From positions 1-64,000 of the forward strand of contig JAKOGI010002722.1 in NCBI GenBank assembly GCA_029747015.1: a stretch of DNA of 64,000 nucleotides, written 5' to 3'. Shown one piece after another: positions 21,731 to 35,462 of this stretch; the first letter of the stretch is position 1; each line of letters opens with the position of its first letter. The position numbers were made by a program, and so were the translations under genes. Source of the stretch: Carnegiea gigantea (Eukaryota; Streptophyta; Magnoliopsida; Caryophyllales; Cactaceae). The notes under the pieces are model-generated. The model searched no databases. It was not told the origin of the DNA and saw nothing but the letters and a program-made list of their open reading frames with translations.

Positions 21731-23272
21731 AGAATCAAGGGATTCTAAATGGGAAAAGGAAAAGGAACTTGATGTATCTTCAAGGGATTAATTACAAACT
21801 CAAACCAGAACGCAAAGTACAAGGTTTGTGAACTGAAATTCAGCAAAGTTAACAAGGAACCCGTGAGATAAACAAGGTAGATGGATAGTTCTAAACCCTC
21901 ACTTAGATACAGAAACACCACTGAGTTTGCGTTTAGGGCCCCTAAACTTGATTAAGATATAGAAACACCACTTAAACAAGTTTAAGACCTCACTTGAACA
22001 CCACCCTAATCGGCCCAGTTAAGGATAAGCAAATTTAGTATTTAAGTGTGCAAAAGCACGAAAGCACAAATGCTCTCAACTTGGGTTTTTGATTCAAATC
22101 AAATATATTGATACAAAGTGGCCGTGTGTTCCTTAAATAAAACAACCTAGCAAGCAGCCACACAAGCAAGCACATACCTCGCCTTTCCCTCCTAGTGAGG
22201 AAATGTATTAATTATGCTTAATCCACACGGTTTAGGCTAACCGTGTGCTAACCTAGCTTTAACTTAATTAAATTATATTCAAAACATAAAGGAATACAAT
22301 TCTAATGTTTATTACACATTAATCTACTCATACTTAAGCTTAATACAACCAGAATGCTTGCTGAATTCTCATTGGACAGCCGTAAAGTGCATTCTCCTTT
22401 TCGGCTAACCAATCAGATTGCATGGTGTTGTTTTCTCCTTTGTCTTCTCATTGGTTCACACGTTTCAAAGCTTCTTCAGCAGCAAATTATTATGTTTCTA
22501 GCAGCCTTGGATGTGGTGTGATGTACGCAAGCAACCAAGCAGCTCGGAAAACCCACTTGAGAAGGAAAAACACCTCATGCTTAAACCGGGTTCACTAGAC
22601 AGTTTTCTGGTTGGTTTTCTAGCTTCTTTAAACCCAACCAAAAGTGAGCATGATTTCATTTTCAGGCCATGGGGGGAAACCTTAGGGTGTGTACAAACCC
22701 CCACAACAAAGAAATCAAGGCTAAACTATGTTTAAGTAGGTTAATTCTGCTAAAACATTTTACCGCGCAATTTTGGACCAAAACTGGTAGGTTTGACAAA
22801 ATGGATTGATTTCTTTATTTCGACTAAGCATGATTGGAATTCAATGCTTGGACCTGGAAGTAGACATCTTGGGGTTTCTAAGAAGGTAAAAATCCAAGGT
22901 TTAAACCACCATTAAACTTGTCAAATCACATACCGAAAAACTAGGTGCATTCTATTTGAACTGGCGGTTTGTATATCTTGGCTTTATTGGCTAATTTGAG
23001 AGGGTAAATGAAGTCCAAATGGGGTGAAACTTGATTTTCTGGAAAGCTGACTTCATGAACTTCAATCTCAATGCAAAATATTGACTTAAACGTCAAAGAA
23101 GTTTAAGTAATTAACCTCTCAAAACCATGTTTGCTGCTGGAAGCAAACCATGACCTGCTGTTTTAGGTCTTAAACAAAATAAGAATAATTTATTCATCCT
23201 TTAAACACCAAAATGAAATTATCTAATTGATTTGCTTCTTTTAAATGAAAGGGTATGGAGGGATTTCCATCA
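21731..23272 (-). repeat. Element F 5' LTR, outer part
   Basis: Follows the B target duplication and ends GGATTTCCATCA at 23272, beside the tandem array. Joined to 1476-1625 it makes an LTR of about 1.7 kb. An internal TGATGTATC at 21770 resembles the LTR edge of element C, so the stretch might be a second LTR inserted into F; no target duplication supports that (GAACT left, TCAAA right). The last 275 bp match the scrap at 56818-57028. A hairpin core CCCTCCTAGTGAGG is near 22190. Confidence 0.65.
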
Positions 23273-23501
23273 TCAAATGAGTCTTAACTCTTGGTTTAGC
23301 TATTGTTTCTATACCCTAATCAATGTTAAGGGCCCTAACTATATTCTTGGTGGTGATATCTGTTTCCAAGAATAGGTTTAATTCAATCTATCCTTTACAT
23401 TGCTTTTGGATTCACTTAAAACTATAGCTAGAATTCAGTTTGTATTCTTAGCTAACTTTGCATTCCCTTTGAATGTGAGTTGAGCGTACATGCATCCATC
23501 A
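23273..23501 (+). repeat. Array cap block 1 (left-truncated)
   Basis: Begins inside the block at TCAAATGAGTCTTAACTC, directly after the F LTR, and ends near TGCATCCATCA. Only the 3' half is present, consistent with the F insertion cutting it. Confidence 0.8.
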
Positions 23502-25540
23502 ATTTTAGGGCCTTTATTTCCACTTGGCAGGATTTGTGGGTGTAATTAGAGCCCTAAATGAAAAGTGAACTCGAGTAAAGTAAGTACTTATGTTTTTCTA
23601 GGTTTTTGACTTATAGCCACTCTTTCATTCTTTTGCACTTATTTATTTTACGTCATTTGTATTCTCTTTTTTGGGAACTTCTTTGCGGGTGCAATTGGAG
23701 TCCCAAATGAAACTAAAAACTATAGTTAAGTTAAGTTCTTGAGTTTGGCGGGGCCCTTGATTATTTTTTTTTTGCGGGAGCTATTAGTGGGTGCAAGCAA
23801 AGCACCAAATGAAAGAAAACTAGAGTTAATGTTAGTTCAAAATTTTTGTACGATTCAAGGTTTCTGGAGACATAGTTCATTCTTTTTGCATTAACTTTTG
23901 AGAATTTACTTCCTCTTGATGGTCTTTATGGGTGTAATTAGACCTCCACATGAAAATAGAGCAATGGTTAAAGTTAGTTCATATGTTTTTACGAGATTCT
24001 TGATTCATAGCCACCCCATTCGTTCTTTTTCACTCCTTTTAAAGCATTTGTTTCCTCTTATTGGGAGATCCTTATGGGTGTAATTAGACCACTAAATGAA
24101 AACAAAACATGAGCTAAAGTAAGCCCCTAAATTTGGCTACATCATCAGTTTGTAACTGCAACATTTGTCCTTTTACACTCATTTTAAGGCATTTCTTCGT
24201 TTATTGGTGGTAGCTCTTTGCGCTAGTTATTGAACCCTTGATGAAAAGTGGACGAGACTGAATGTATGTTCTTATTTTTGGCCACATTCTTGGTTGATCG
24301 CCACACTATCATTCTTTTGCACTCATTTTAGTGCATTTGCATTCTCTTTTTGTGAGCTCTTTGTGTGTGCAAGTTGGGCTCCAAATGAAAAGAAAACTAT
24401 AGTTAAAGTAAGTTCCTGAGTTAGGCGAGGTCCTCGATTTACAGCCACAGCTTTCATTCTTTTGCACTCATTTAGGGTAACTATTTTCTCTTTGTGGGAG
24501 TTCTTTGTTGGTGTAATTGGAGCCCCAAATGAAAGAAAACTAGAGTTAATGTTTGTTCATAGTTTGGAATGATTCTTTATTTATGGAGACAAGATTCATT
24601 CTTTTCGCACTCTTTTCTGGGTATTCCCTTCCCCTTGGTTTGCAACTCCCCATGGGTGTAATTGGAGCTACAAACGAAAATAGATAAGGATTAAAGTTAG
24701 TTCTTAAGTTTAACCAGATTCTTGATTTGTAGCGACTCCATTTATTCTTTCCACTCTTTTTCGGTCATTTTTTTCCTCTTATTGGCAGCTCTTCACAAGT
24801 GAATTAGTACCCAAAATAAAAACATAACTCAAGTTAAAAGTAAGTTACCAAATTTGGCTACGTCCTCGATTTGTGACCACAACATTTATTCCTTTGCACT
24901 TATTTTAAGGCATTTGTTTTCCCTTGATGACGTCCCTTTACAGGGGTCATTTATGCCTTCATTTAAAAGTGAACAAGCATTTAAACAAGTTCTTAAGTTT
25001 GGCAAGGTTCTTGACTTATCGCCTCACTTTCATTTTTTTGCACTCATTTTAGTGCATCTGTATTCTCTACTTGGCAGATCTTTCTGAGTATAATCGGGGT
25101 CCTAAATAAAACGTAAATTAGAATTGATTGAAGCTCTCAAGTTTGGCGAGGTTCTTGATTGGTAGTTACATCTTTCATTCTTTGCACTCATTTTAGTGCA
25201 TCTGCTTTCCCTTTTTAGGAGCACTTTGTGGGTGCAGTTGGAGAAAATTAGAGTTAATGAATGTTCTTAAGTTTAGCCAGGTTCTTTATTTATAGACATG
25301 CCTTTCGTTTTTTTACTGATTACTTTTTAAGAGCACTTCATTGGTGTAGCTAGAGAAAACTTGAGATGAAGAAAGTTCTTAAGTTTAGCAAGGTTCTTGA
25401 TCTATAGCCACACCTTTCATTTTTCTTGCACTCATTTTAGGGCATTTAATTTGTCTTTGTTGGCATGATTGGAGCTCCAATTGAAAATACAACTAGAGTT
25501 AAAATTAGTTCTTAATTTTGGTAAGATTCTTCATTTGTGG

Positions 25541-26036
25541 AGACTCACTAGTTGTAAAGGGCTTAGTGAAGCGTACTTTGCACATAAGTTTCATTTAAGC
25601 TAGTTTTGAGTTCAGTTAGAGGTTTCGTAAGCATGAAGAAACCTCTAATGTTTCCTAACCAGCGAGGGAAAAGTTTGTATAAGGACAGCAAGGAACTCAC
25701 TATGTATACACGCATTGACTATTGAATGAAAAGTTGAGCATTGCACCTTAAATCGAAACTAAAATCCTTTGCTTGCGTATCCTATCTTAGGCCGAGTTAG
25801 GTGGTGATCAAGTGAGTCTTAACTCTTGTTTAGGTGTTGTTTCTGTACCCTAATCAAGGTTAAGGGCCCTAACTATGTTCTCGGTGGTGATATCTGCATC
25901 CAAGAATAGGTTTAGATTCATTCTATCCTTTATATTGGTTTTTGATTCACTTAAAATGAGAGCTAGAATTCAGTTTGTATTCTTAGCTAACTTGACATTC
26001 TCTATGAATGTGAGTTTAGCTTAAGTGCTTCCTTCA
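25541..26036 (+). repeat. Array cap block 2
   Basis: About 496 bp from AGACTCACTAGTTG. It contains a perfect 11-bp inverted repeat (TTAGAGGTTTC and GAAACCTCTAA, 25616-25648), then GTGATCAAGTGAGTCTTAACTC and AAGGGCCCTAAC. The reverse complement of this second half aligns by eye with the LTRs of B, C and F (compare 20560-20640). Confidence 0.85.
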
Positions 26037-27649
26037 GTTTTAGAGCCTCTGTTTTCACTTGGTGGGATTTATTGGTGTAATTGGGGCCCCAAATTAAAAG
26101 TGAACTAGAGTAATGTAAGTACTTATGTTTTTGTAGGTTTTTGACTTACAACCACTCTTTCATTCTTTTGCACTTATTTATTTTAGGTCATTTGTATTCT
26201 CGTTTTTGGGAACTTTTTTACAGGTGCAAGTAGAGCCCCAAATGAAACTGAAAACTACAGTTAAGTTCTTGAGTTTGGCCGAGTCCTTGATTTATAGCCA
26301 CATCTTTCATTACTATGCACTCGTTTGGAGCAATTATTTTATTTTTACGAGGGCTATTATAGCCACATCTTTCATTACTCTAAAGTCATTTATGGGTGCA
26401 AGTAAAACACCAAATGAAAGAAAACTAGAGTTCATGTTAGTTCCCAAATTTGGTATGATTCTTTATTTGTGGGGACACCGTTCGTTCCTTTTACATTAAC
26501 TTTTGGGCGTTCACTTCCTCTTGATGGGAGCTCTTTATGGGTGTATTTAGACCTCCAGATGAAAATAAAGCAATGGTTAAAGTTAGTTCTTATGTTTTCG
26601 CGAGATTCTTGATTCATAGCAACACCATTCATACTTTTCCACTAATTTTAAAGCATTTGCTTCCTCTTGTTAAGAGATCCTTATGGGTGTGATTAGACCA
26701 CTAAATGAAAACAGAACTTGAGCTAAAGTAAGCTCGTAAAAGTTGGCTACATTATAAGTTTGTAGCTGCAACATTTGTCCTTTACACTCATTTTAAGGCA
26801 TTTCTTTTTTTTATTGGCGGTAGCTCTTTGTGGGGGTTATTAACCCCTTTATGAAAAGTGGACAAGAGTGAATGTATATTTTTATGTTTGGCACAATTCT
26901 TAGTTTATCACCACACTCTCATTCTTTTGCACTCATTTTAGCGCATTTGTATTTGCTTTTTGGGAGCTCTTTATGTGTGCTAGTCGGGCTCTAAATGAAA
27001 CGACAACTATAGTTAAAGTAAGTTCTTGAGTTAGGCGAGGTCGTCGATTTACAGCCACAGCTTTCATTCTTTTACACTTATTTAGGGCAACTAATTACTC
27101 TTTGTAGTAATTCTTTGTCGGTGTAATTGGAGCCTAAAATGAAAGAAAACTAGAATTAAAGTTAGTTCCCAGTTTGAAAAGATTCTTTATTTATGGAGAC
27201 ACCATTCATTCTTTTCACACTCTTTTGTGGGTATTCAAATCCTCTTGGCTTGCAACTCTTCATGGGTGTAATTGGAGCTCCAAATGAAAACAGAAAAGGG
27301 TTAAAGTTAGTTCTTATGTTTAACCAAAGTCTTGATTTATAGCGACTCCATTCATTCTTTCCACTCTTTTGCGGTCATTTTTTTCCTCTTATTGGCAACT
27401 CTTCACAAGTGCAATTAGTATCCAAAATGAAAACAGAACTCGAGTTAAAGGTAAGTTGTTAAATTTGGCTACGTCCTCGATTTGTGACCACAACATTTAT
27501 TCCTTTGCACTTATTTTAAGGCATTTGTTTTCCCTTGATGACATCTATTTGCAGGGGTCATTTATGCCCTAATTGAAAAGTGAACAAGCATTTAAGCAAG
27601 TTCTTTAGTTTGGCTAGGTTCTTGACTTATCGCCTTGCTTTCATTTGTT

Positions 27650-28143
27650 GGGACTCATCGATTGTAAATAGCTTAGTGAAGCATGTTTTGTACTTAAGTT
27701 TAATTTAAGCTAGTTTAAGTTTAGTTATAGGTTTCCTAAGCACGAAGAAACCTCTAATCCTTTCTAGCCAGCAAGGAACTTCTGTATGAGGACAACAAGG
27801 AACTCCCTTTGTATGCACTCATTGAGTATTGAATGAAAAGTTGAGCATTGCCCCTTAAATTGAAACTGAAATCCTTTACTTGTGTATCCTAGCTTAGGCT
27901 GAGTTAGGTGGTGATGAAGTGAGTCTTAACTCTTGTTTAGCTAATGTTTCTATATCCTAATTAGCATGAAGGGCCCTAACCTTGTTCTTGGTGGTGATAT
28001 CTGTATTCAAGAATAGGTTTAGGCTCAATCTATCCTTCACATGGCTTTTGCGTTCACTTAGAACTAAAGCTAGAATTCAGTTTGTATTCTTAGCTAACTT
28101 TGCATTCTCTTTGAATGAGAGTTGAGTGTACGAGCATCAATCA
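27650..28143 (+). repeat. Array cap block 3
   Basis: About 494 bp, same order as block 2, with GAGTCTTAACTC at 27921. It follows about 1.6 kb of monomers. Confidence 0.85.
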
Positions 28144-29399
28144 ATTTTAGGGCCTCTCTTTCCACTTGGCGGGATTTGTGTGTGTAATTGGAGCCCCAAA
28201 TGAAAAGTGAACTAGAGTAAAGTGAGAACTTATGTTTTTCTAGGTTTTTAACTTACAATGACTCTTTCATTCTTTTGCACTTATTTATTTTAGGTCATTT
28301 ATATTCTCTTTTTTGGAACTTCTTTACGGGTGCAAGTGGAGCCCCAAATGAAACTAAAAACTATAGTTAAGTTAAGTTCTTGAGTTTGGCTGGGCCCTTG
28401 ATTTATAGCCACATCTTTCGTTGCTATGCACTCACTTGGGGAATTTTTTTTTTTTTTTTTTTGTGGGAGCTATTAGTGGGTGCAAGTAAAGCACCAAATG
28501 AAAGAAAACTAGAGTTAATGTTAGTTCAAAATTTTGGTATGATTCTATATTTTTGGAGACGTGGAGACACCATTCATTCTTTTTGCATTAACTTTTAGGC
28601 ATTTACTTCCTCTTGATGGGAGCTCTTTGTGGGCGTAATTGGATCTCCCCACGAAAATAGAGCAATGGTTAAAGTTAGTTCTTATGTTTTCACGAGATTC
28701 TTAATTCATAGCCACACCATTCGGTCTTTTTCACTCCTTTTAAAGCATTTGTTTTCTCTTGTTAGGAGATCCTTATAGGTGTGATTAGAACACTAAATGA
28801 AAATAGAACTTGAGCCAATGTAAGCGCCTAAATTTGGCTACATCATTAGTTTGTAATTGTAACATTTGTCCTTTTACACTCATTTAAGGCATTTCTGTTT
28901 TTATTGGTGGTAGCTCTTTGCGGGGGTGATTGACCGCTTGATGAAAAGTGGACAAGAGTGAATGTATGTTCTTATGTTTGGCCACATTCTTGGTTCATCG
29001 CCACACTATCATTCTTTTGCACTCATTTTAGTGCATTTGTATTCTCTTTTTGGGAGTTCTTTGTGTGTGCATGTCGGGCTCCAAATGAGAAGAAAACTAT
29101 AGCTAAGGTAAGTTCTTGAGTTAGGCGAGGTCCTTGATTTACAGCCACATCTTTAATTCTTTTGCACTGATTAAGGGCAACAATTTTCTCTTTGTGGAAG
29201 TTCTTCATTGGTGTTAATGGAGCCTAAAAAGAAAATTCTTAAGTTTAGCGAGGTTCTTGATTTATAGCCATACCTTTCATTTTTTTTGCACTCATTTTAG
29301 GGCATTTAATTTGTTTTTGTTGGTGTGATTGGAGCCCCAATTAAAAATAAAACTAGAGTTAAAGTTGGTTTTTCATTTGTGTAAGATTTTTCATTTGTG

Positions 29400-29893
29400 G
29401 AGACTCACCAGTTGCAAATGGTAGACTGAAACATGCTTTGTACTTAAGTTTCAGTTAAGCTAGTTTTAAGTTTAGTTAGGGGTTTCCTAAGCATGAAGAA
29501 ACCTCTAATTCTTCCTAAACAGCAAGGGAAAGTCTGTGTAAGGACAACAAGGAACTCACTTTGTATACATACATTGAGTATTAAATGAAAAGTAGAGCAT
29601 TGCACCTAAAACCGAAACTGAAATCCTTTACTTTCGTATCCTAGCTTAGGCCGAGCAAGGTGGTGATCAAGTGAGTCTTAACTCCTGTTTAGGTGTTGTT
29701 TCTGTACCCTACTCAAGGTTAAGGGCCCTAACCTTGTACTTGGTGGTGATATCTATATCTAAGAATAGGTTTAGATTTAATCTATCCTTTATATTGCTTT
29801 CGGATTCACTTAAAACTAGAGCTAGAGTTCAGGTTGCATTCTTAGGTAACTTTGCATTCTCTTTGAATGTGAGTTGAGCGTATGCACATCCAT
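29400..29893 (+). repeat. Array cap block 4
   Basis: About 494 bp, GAGTCTTAACTC at 29673, after about 1.26 kb of monomers, the shortest uninterrupted run between caps. Confidence 0.85.
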
Positions 29894-31842
29894 TAATTTT
29901 AGGGCCTCTGTTTCCACTTGGCGGGATTTGGGGGTGTAGTTAGAGCCCTAAGTGAAAAGTAAACCAGAGTAAAGTAAGTAATTATGTTTTCTTAGTAAGT
30001 AATTATGTTTTCTTAGGTTTTTGACTTATGGCTATAGTTTCATTCGTTTACAATTATTTGTTTTAGGTCATTCGTATTCTCTTTTTCGGGAACTCCTTTA
30101 TGGGTGTAAGTGGAGCCCCAAATGAAACTGAAAGCTATAGTTAAGTTCTAGAGTTTGGCCGGGTCCTTGATTTTTGGCCACATCTTTCATTACTATGCAC
30201 TCGTTTGGGGCAATTATTTTCTTTTTGTGGGAGCTATTAGTGAGCGCAAGTAAAACACCAAATGAAAGAAAACTAGTGGTAACGTTAGTTCCTAATTTTG
30301 GTATGATTCTTGATTTATGAAGACACTGTTCATTGCTTTTGCATTAACTTTTGGGCATTGACTTCCTCTTGATGGGAGCTCTTTCTGGGTGTAATTGGAC
30401 CTCCAAAAGAAAATAAAGGAATGGTTAAAGTTAGTTCTTATGTTTTCATGAGATTCTTGATTCATAGCCACACCATTCGTTCTTATCCACCCCTTTTAAA
30501 GCATTTGTTTCCTCTTGTTGGAAGACCTATACGGACGTGATTGGACCACTAAATGAAAACAAAACTTGAGCTAAAGTAAGCTCCTAAATTTGGCTAAATT
30601 ATCAGTTTGTAACTACAACATTTGTCCTTTTACACTTATTTTAAGGCATTTCTTTTTTTTTATTGGTGGTAGCTCTTTGCGGGGGTTATTGTCCCCTTTA
30701 TGAAAAGTGGACAAGAGTGGATGTATGTCCTTATGTTTGGCCACAATCTTGGTTTATTGCCACACTATTATTCTTTTGCAGTCATTTTAGTGCATTTGTA
30801 TTCTCTTTTTGGGAGCTCTTTGTCTGTACAAGTCGGGCTCCAAATGAATAGAAAACTATAGTTAAAGTAAGTTCCTTAGTTAGGCGAGGTCCTCAATTTA
30901 CAGCATGGCTTTCATTCTTTTGCACTCATTTAGGGCAACTATTTTCTATTTGGGGGAGTTCTTTGTTGGTGTAAATGGAGCCCAAAATGAAAGAAGACTA
31001 GAGTTAAAGTCAGCTCCTAGTTTGGAAAGATTCTTCATTTATGGAGACACCATTCATTCTTTTTGTACAATTTTGTGGGTATTCACTTCCTCTTTATTTG
31101 CAACTCTTCATGGGTGTAATTAGAGCTCCAAATGAAAATAGATAAGGGTTAAAGTTAGTCTTATGTTTAACCAGATTCTTGATTTGTAGTGACTCCATTC
31201 ATTCTTTCCGCTCTTTTTCGGTCATTTTTTTCCTCCTATTTGTAGCGCTTCACAAGTGCAATTAGTACCCAAAATGAAAACAGAACTCCAGTTAAAAGTA
31301 AGTTGGCAAGTTTGGCAACGTCCTTGATTTGCAACCACAACATTTATTCTTTTGCAGTTATTTTAAGGCATTTGTTTTGCCTTGATAACTTCTCTTGGCG
31401 GGGTCATTTACGCTCTAATTGAAAAGTGAACAAGCATTTAAGTAAGTTCTTAAGTTTGGCTAGGTTCTTGACTTATCGCCTCGCTTTCGTTCTTTTGCAC
31501 TCATTTTAGTGCATTTGTATTCTCTACTTGGCAAATCTTTGTGAGTGTAATTGAGGACCCAAATGAAACATAAACTAGAATTGATTGAAGCTCTCAAGTT
31601 TGGCGAGGTTCTTGATTTGTAGTTACATCTTTCATTCTTTGCACTCATTTTAGTGCGTTTGCATTCCCTTTTTAGGCGCACTTTGTGGGGGCAGTTGGAG
31701 AAAACTATAGTTGATGAATGCTCTTAAGTTTAGCAATGTTCTTGATTTACAGACACACCTTTTGTTTTTTTTTTTTAACTAATTCGCTTTTTCGGAGCAC
31801 TTTGTTGTTGTACCTAGAGAAAACTCGAGATAACGAAAGTTC

Positions 31843-32610
31843 TTAAGGTTAGCGAGGTTCTTAATTTATAGTTGCACCTTTGATTTTTTTTTTTTTGCAC
31901 TCATTTTAGGGCATTTAATTTTTCTTTGTTGGTGTGATTATAGGCCCAATTGAAAATAAAACTAGAGTTAAAGTTGGTTCTTAATTTTGGTATGATTCTT
32001 CATTTATGGAGACTCATTAGTTGTAAATGGCATAGTGAAGCACGCTTTGTACTTAAGTTTCATTCAAGCAAGTCTTAAGTTTGGTTAGAGGTTTCCTAAG
32101 CATGAAGAAACCTCTAACCCTTCCTAACCAGCAAGGGAAAGTTTGTATAAGCACAACAAGGAACTCACTTTGTGTACACACATTGAGTATTGAATGAAAC
32201 ATTGAGCATTCCAACTTAAATCGAAACTAAAAGTTCTTAAGTTTAGCGTGGTCCTTGATTTATAGTCACACCTTTGATTTTTTTTTTGCACTCATTTTAG
32301 GGCATTTAATTTGTCTTTGTTGGTGTGATTGTAGGCCCAATTGAAAATAAAACTAGAGTTAAAGTTAGTTCTTAATTTTGGCATGATTCTTCATTTATGG
32401 AGACTCACTAGTTGTAATTAGCATAGTGAAGCACGCTTTGTACTTAAGTTTTATTCATGCAAGTTTTAAGTTTGGTTTGAGGTTTCCTAAGCATGAAGAA
32501 ACCTCTAATCCTTCCTAACTAGCAAGGGAAAGTTTGTATAAGGACAACAAGGAACTCACTTTGTGTACACACATTAAGTATTGAATGAAACGTTGAGCAT
32601 TCCAACTTAA
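31843..32610 (+). repeat. Local tandem duplication of about 390 bp within the array
   Basis: A unit starting GTTCTTAAG-TTAGCG with the last monomer and the first half of a cap (hairpin included) occurs twice in succession, the second copy starting near 32233. The copies differ at few positions, so the duplication is younger than the array. Confidence 0.8.
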
Positions 32611-32894
32611 ATCGAAACTGAAATCCTTTGCTTGCATATCCTAGCTTAAGCCGCGTCAGGTGGTGATCAAGTGAGTCTTAACTCTTGTTTAGGAGTTATT
32701 TCTGTACCCTAATCAAGGCTAAGGGCCCTAATCTTGTTCTTGGTGGTGATATCTGTATACAATAACAGGTTTAGAGTCAATCTATCCTTTACATTGCTTT
32801 TGAATTCACTTAAAACTAGAGCTAGAATTGAGTTTGCATTCTTAGCTAACTTTGCAATCTCTTTGAATGTGAGTTGAGCGTACATGCATCCATC
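32401..32894 (+). repeat. Array cap block 5
   Basis: About 494 bp, complete, preceded by a partial extra copy of its first half (about 32011-32230). GAGTCTTAACTC is at 32673. Confidence 0.85.
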
Positions 32895-34969
32895 AATTTT
32901 AGGGCCTTTGTTTCCACTTGGCGGGATTTGTAGGTGTAATTGGAGCCCCAAATTAAAAGTGAACGAGAATAAAGTAAGCACTTATGTTTTTCTAGGTTTT
33001 TAACTCACAGCCACACTTTCATTCTTTTGTACTTATTTATTTTAGGTCATTTGTATTCTCTTATTTGGGAACATGTCTACGGGTGCAGGTAGAGCCCTAA
33101 ATGAAACTGAAAACTACAATTAAGTTCTTGAGTTTGGCCGGGTCCTAATTTATAACCACATCTATCATTACTATGCACTCGATTGGGGCAATTGTTTTCT
33201 TCTTGTGGGAGCTATTAGTGGGTGTCGGTAAAACACCAAATGTAAGAAAACTAGAGTTAACGTTAGTTCCCAATGTTGGTATGATTATTGATTTGTGGAG
33301 ACATCGTTCATTCTTTTTGCATTAACTTTTGGGCGTTCACTTCCTCTGGATGGGAGCTGTTTCTGGGTGTAATTGGACCTCCAGATGAAAATAAATCAAT
33401 GGTTAAAGTTAGTTGTTATGTTTTCGCAAGATTCTTGATTTATAGCCTCACCGTTTATTCTTTTTCACTCTTTTTAAAGCATTTGTTTCCTCATCCTTAT
33501 GGGCGTGATTAGACCAGTAAATGAGAAGAGAACTTGAACTAAAGTAAGTTCTTGAATTTGGCTACATTATCAGTTTGTAACCGCAACATTTATCCTTTTT
33601 ATGCTCATTTTAAGGCATTTCTTCTTTATTGGTGGTAGCTCTTGGCGAGGGTTATTGACCCGCTTATGAAAAGTGGACAATAGTGAATGTATGTTCTTAT
33701 GTTTAGCCACATTCTTGGCTTATTGTGACACTATCATTCTTTTGCACTCACTTTAGTGCATTTGTATTCTCTTTTAGGGAGCTCTTTGTGTGTGCAATTC
33801 GGGCTCCAAATGAAAAGAAAACCATGGTTAATGTAAGTTCTTGAGTTACCAGAGGTCCTCGCTTTACAGCCGCGACTTTCATTCTTTTGCACTCATTTAG
33901 GGCAACTATTTTGCCTTTGTGGGAGTTCTTTGTTGGTGTAATTGGAGCCAAAAATGAAAGAAAACTACAGTTAAAGTTTGTTCCTAGTTTGGTAAGATTC
34001 TTTATTTATGAAGACACCATTCATTCTTTTCGCACTCTTTTGTTGGTATTCACTTCCTCTTTGTTCGCAAATCTTCATGGGTGTAATTGGAACTCCAAAT
34101 GAAAACTGATAAGGGTTAAAGTTAGTTCTTTTATTTAACTAGATTCTTGATTTGTAGCGACTCCATTTATTCTTTCTACTCTTTTTCAGTCATTCTTTTC
34201 CCTCTTATTGGCAGCTCTTCACAAGCGCAATTAGTGCCCAAAGTGAAAACAGAACTCGAGTTAAAAGCAAGTTATTAAATTTGGCCACGTCCTCGATTTA
34301 TGACCACAATATTTATTCTTTTGCACTTATTTTAAGGCATTTTGTTTTCCCTTGATGACATCTCTTTGTAGGGGTTATTTACGCCCCAATTGATAAGTGA
34401 ACAAGCATTTAAGCAAGTACTTTAGTTTGGCTTGGTTCTTAACTTATTGCCTCACTTTCATTCTTTTGCACTCATTTTAGTGCACCTGTATTCTCTACTT
34501 GGGAGGTCTTCGTGAGTGTAATTGGGGAACCAAGTGAAACGTAAACCATAATTAAAGCTCTCAATTTTGCCGAGGTTCTTCATTCATAGTTATACCTTTC
34601 ATTCTTTGCACTCATTTTAGTGCATTTGCATTTCCTTTTTTCGAGCACTTTGTCGGTGTAGTTGGAGAAAACTAGAGTTAAGGAATGTTCTGAAGTTCAG
34701 CGATGTTCTTGATTTATAGACACACCTTTCGTTTTTATTTTTACTAATTCCCTTTTTCAGAGCACTTTGTTGGTGTAGTTAGAGAAAACTCGAGACTGAG
34801 AATGTTCTTAAGTTTAGCGAGATTCTTGATTTATAGCCTCACCTTTCATTTTTTTTGCACTCATTTTAGGGCATTCAATTTGTGTTCATTGTTGTGATTG
34901 GAGCCCAATAGAAAATAAAACAAGAGTTAAGGTTGGTTCTTAATTTTGGTAAGTTTCTTCATTTGTGGG

Positions 34970-35462
34970 GACTCATCAATTTAAAATAGCTTAGTAAAGC
35001 ATGTTTTGTACTTAAGTTTCATTGAAGCTACTTTTAAGTTTAGTTAGAGGTTTCCTAAGCATGAAGAAACCTCTAATCCTTCATAGCCAGCAAGGGAACG
35101 TCTGCATGTGGACAGCAAGGAACTCCCTTTGTATACACACATTGAGCATTGAATGAAAAGTTGAGCATTGCTCCTTAAATTGAAACTAAAGTCCTTTGGT
35201 TGCGTATCCTAGCTTAAGCCGAGTTAGGTGGTGATCAAGGAGTCTTAACTCTTATTTAGGAGTTGTTTCTGTACCCTACTCAAAGTTCAGGGCCCTAACC
35301 TTGTTCTTGGTGCTGATATCTGTATCCAAGAATGGGTGTGGATTCAATCTATCCTTTACATTGCTTTTGGATTCACTTAGAACTAGAGCTAGAATTCTAT
35401 TTGCATTCTTAGCTAACTTTGCATTCTCTTTGAATGTGAGTTGAGCGTACATACATCCATTA
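34970..35462 (+). repeat. Array cap block 6
   Basis: About 493 bp with the inverted repeat TTAGAGGTTTC/GAAACCTCTAA and GAGTCTTAACT near 35240. Confidence 0.85.

Noticed and set aside
21770..23272. A separate solo LTR beginning at TGATGTATC (21770) inside the F LTR
   Set aside because: No matching target duplication, and the right side is the tandem array instead of F LTR sequence. Kept as an alternative only.
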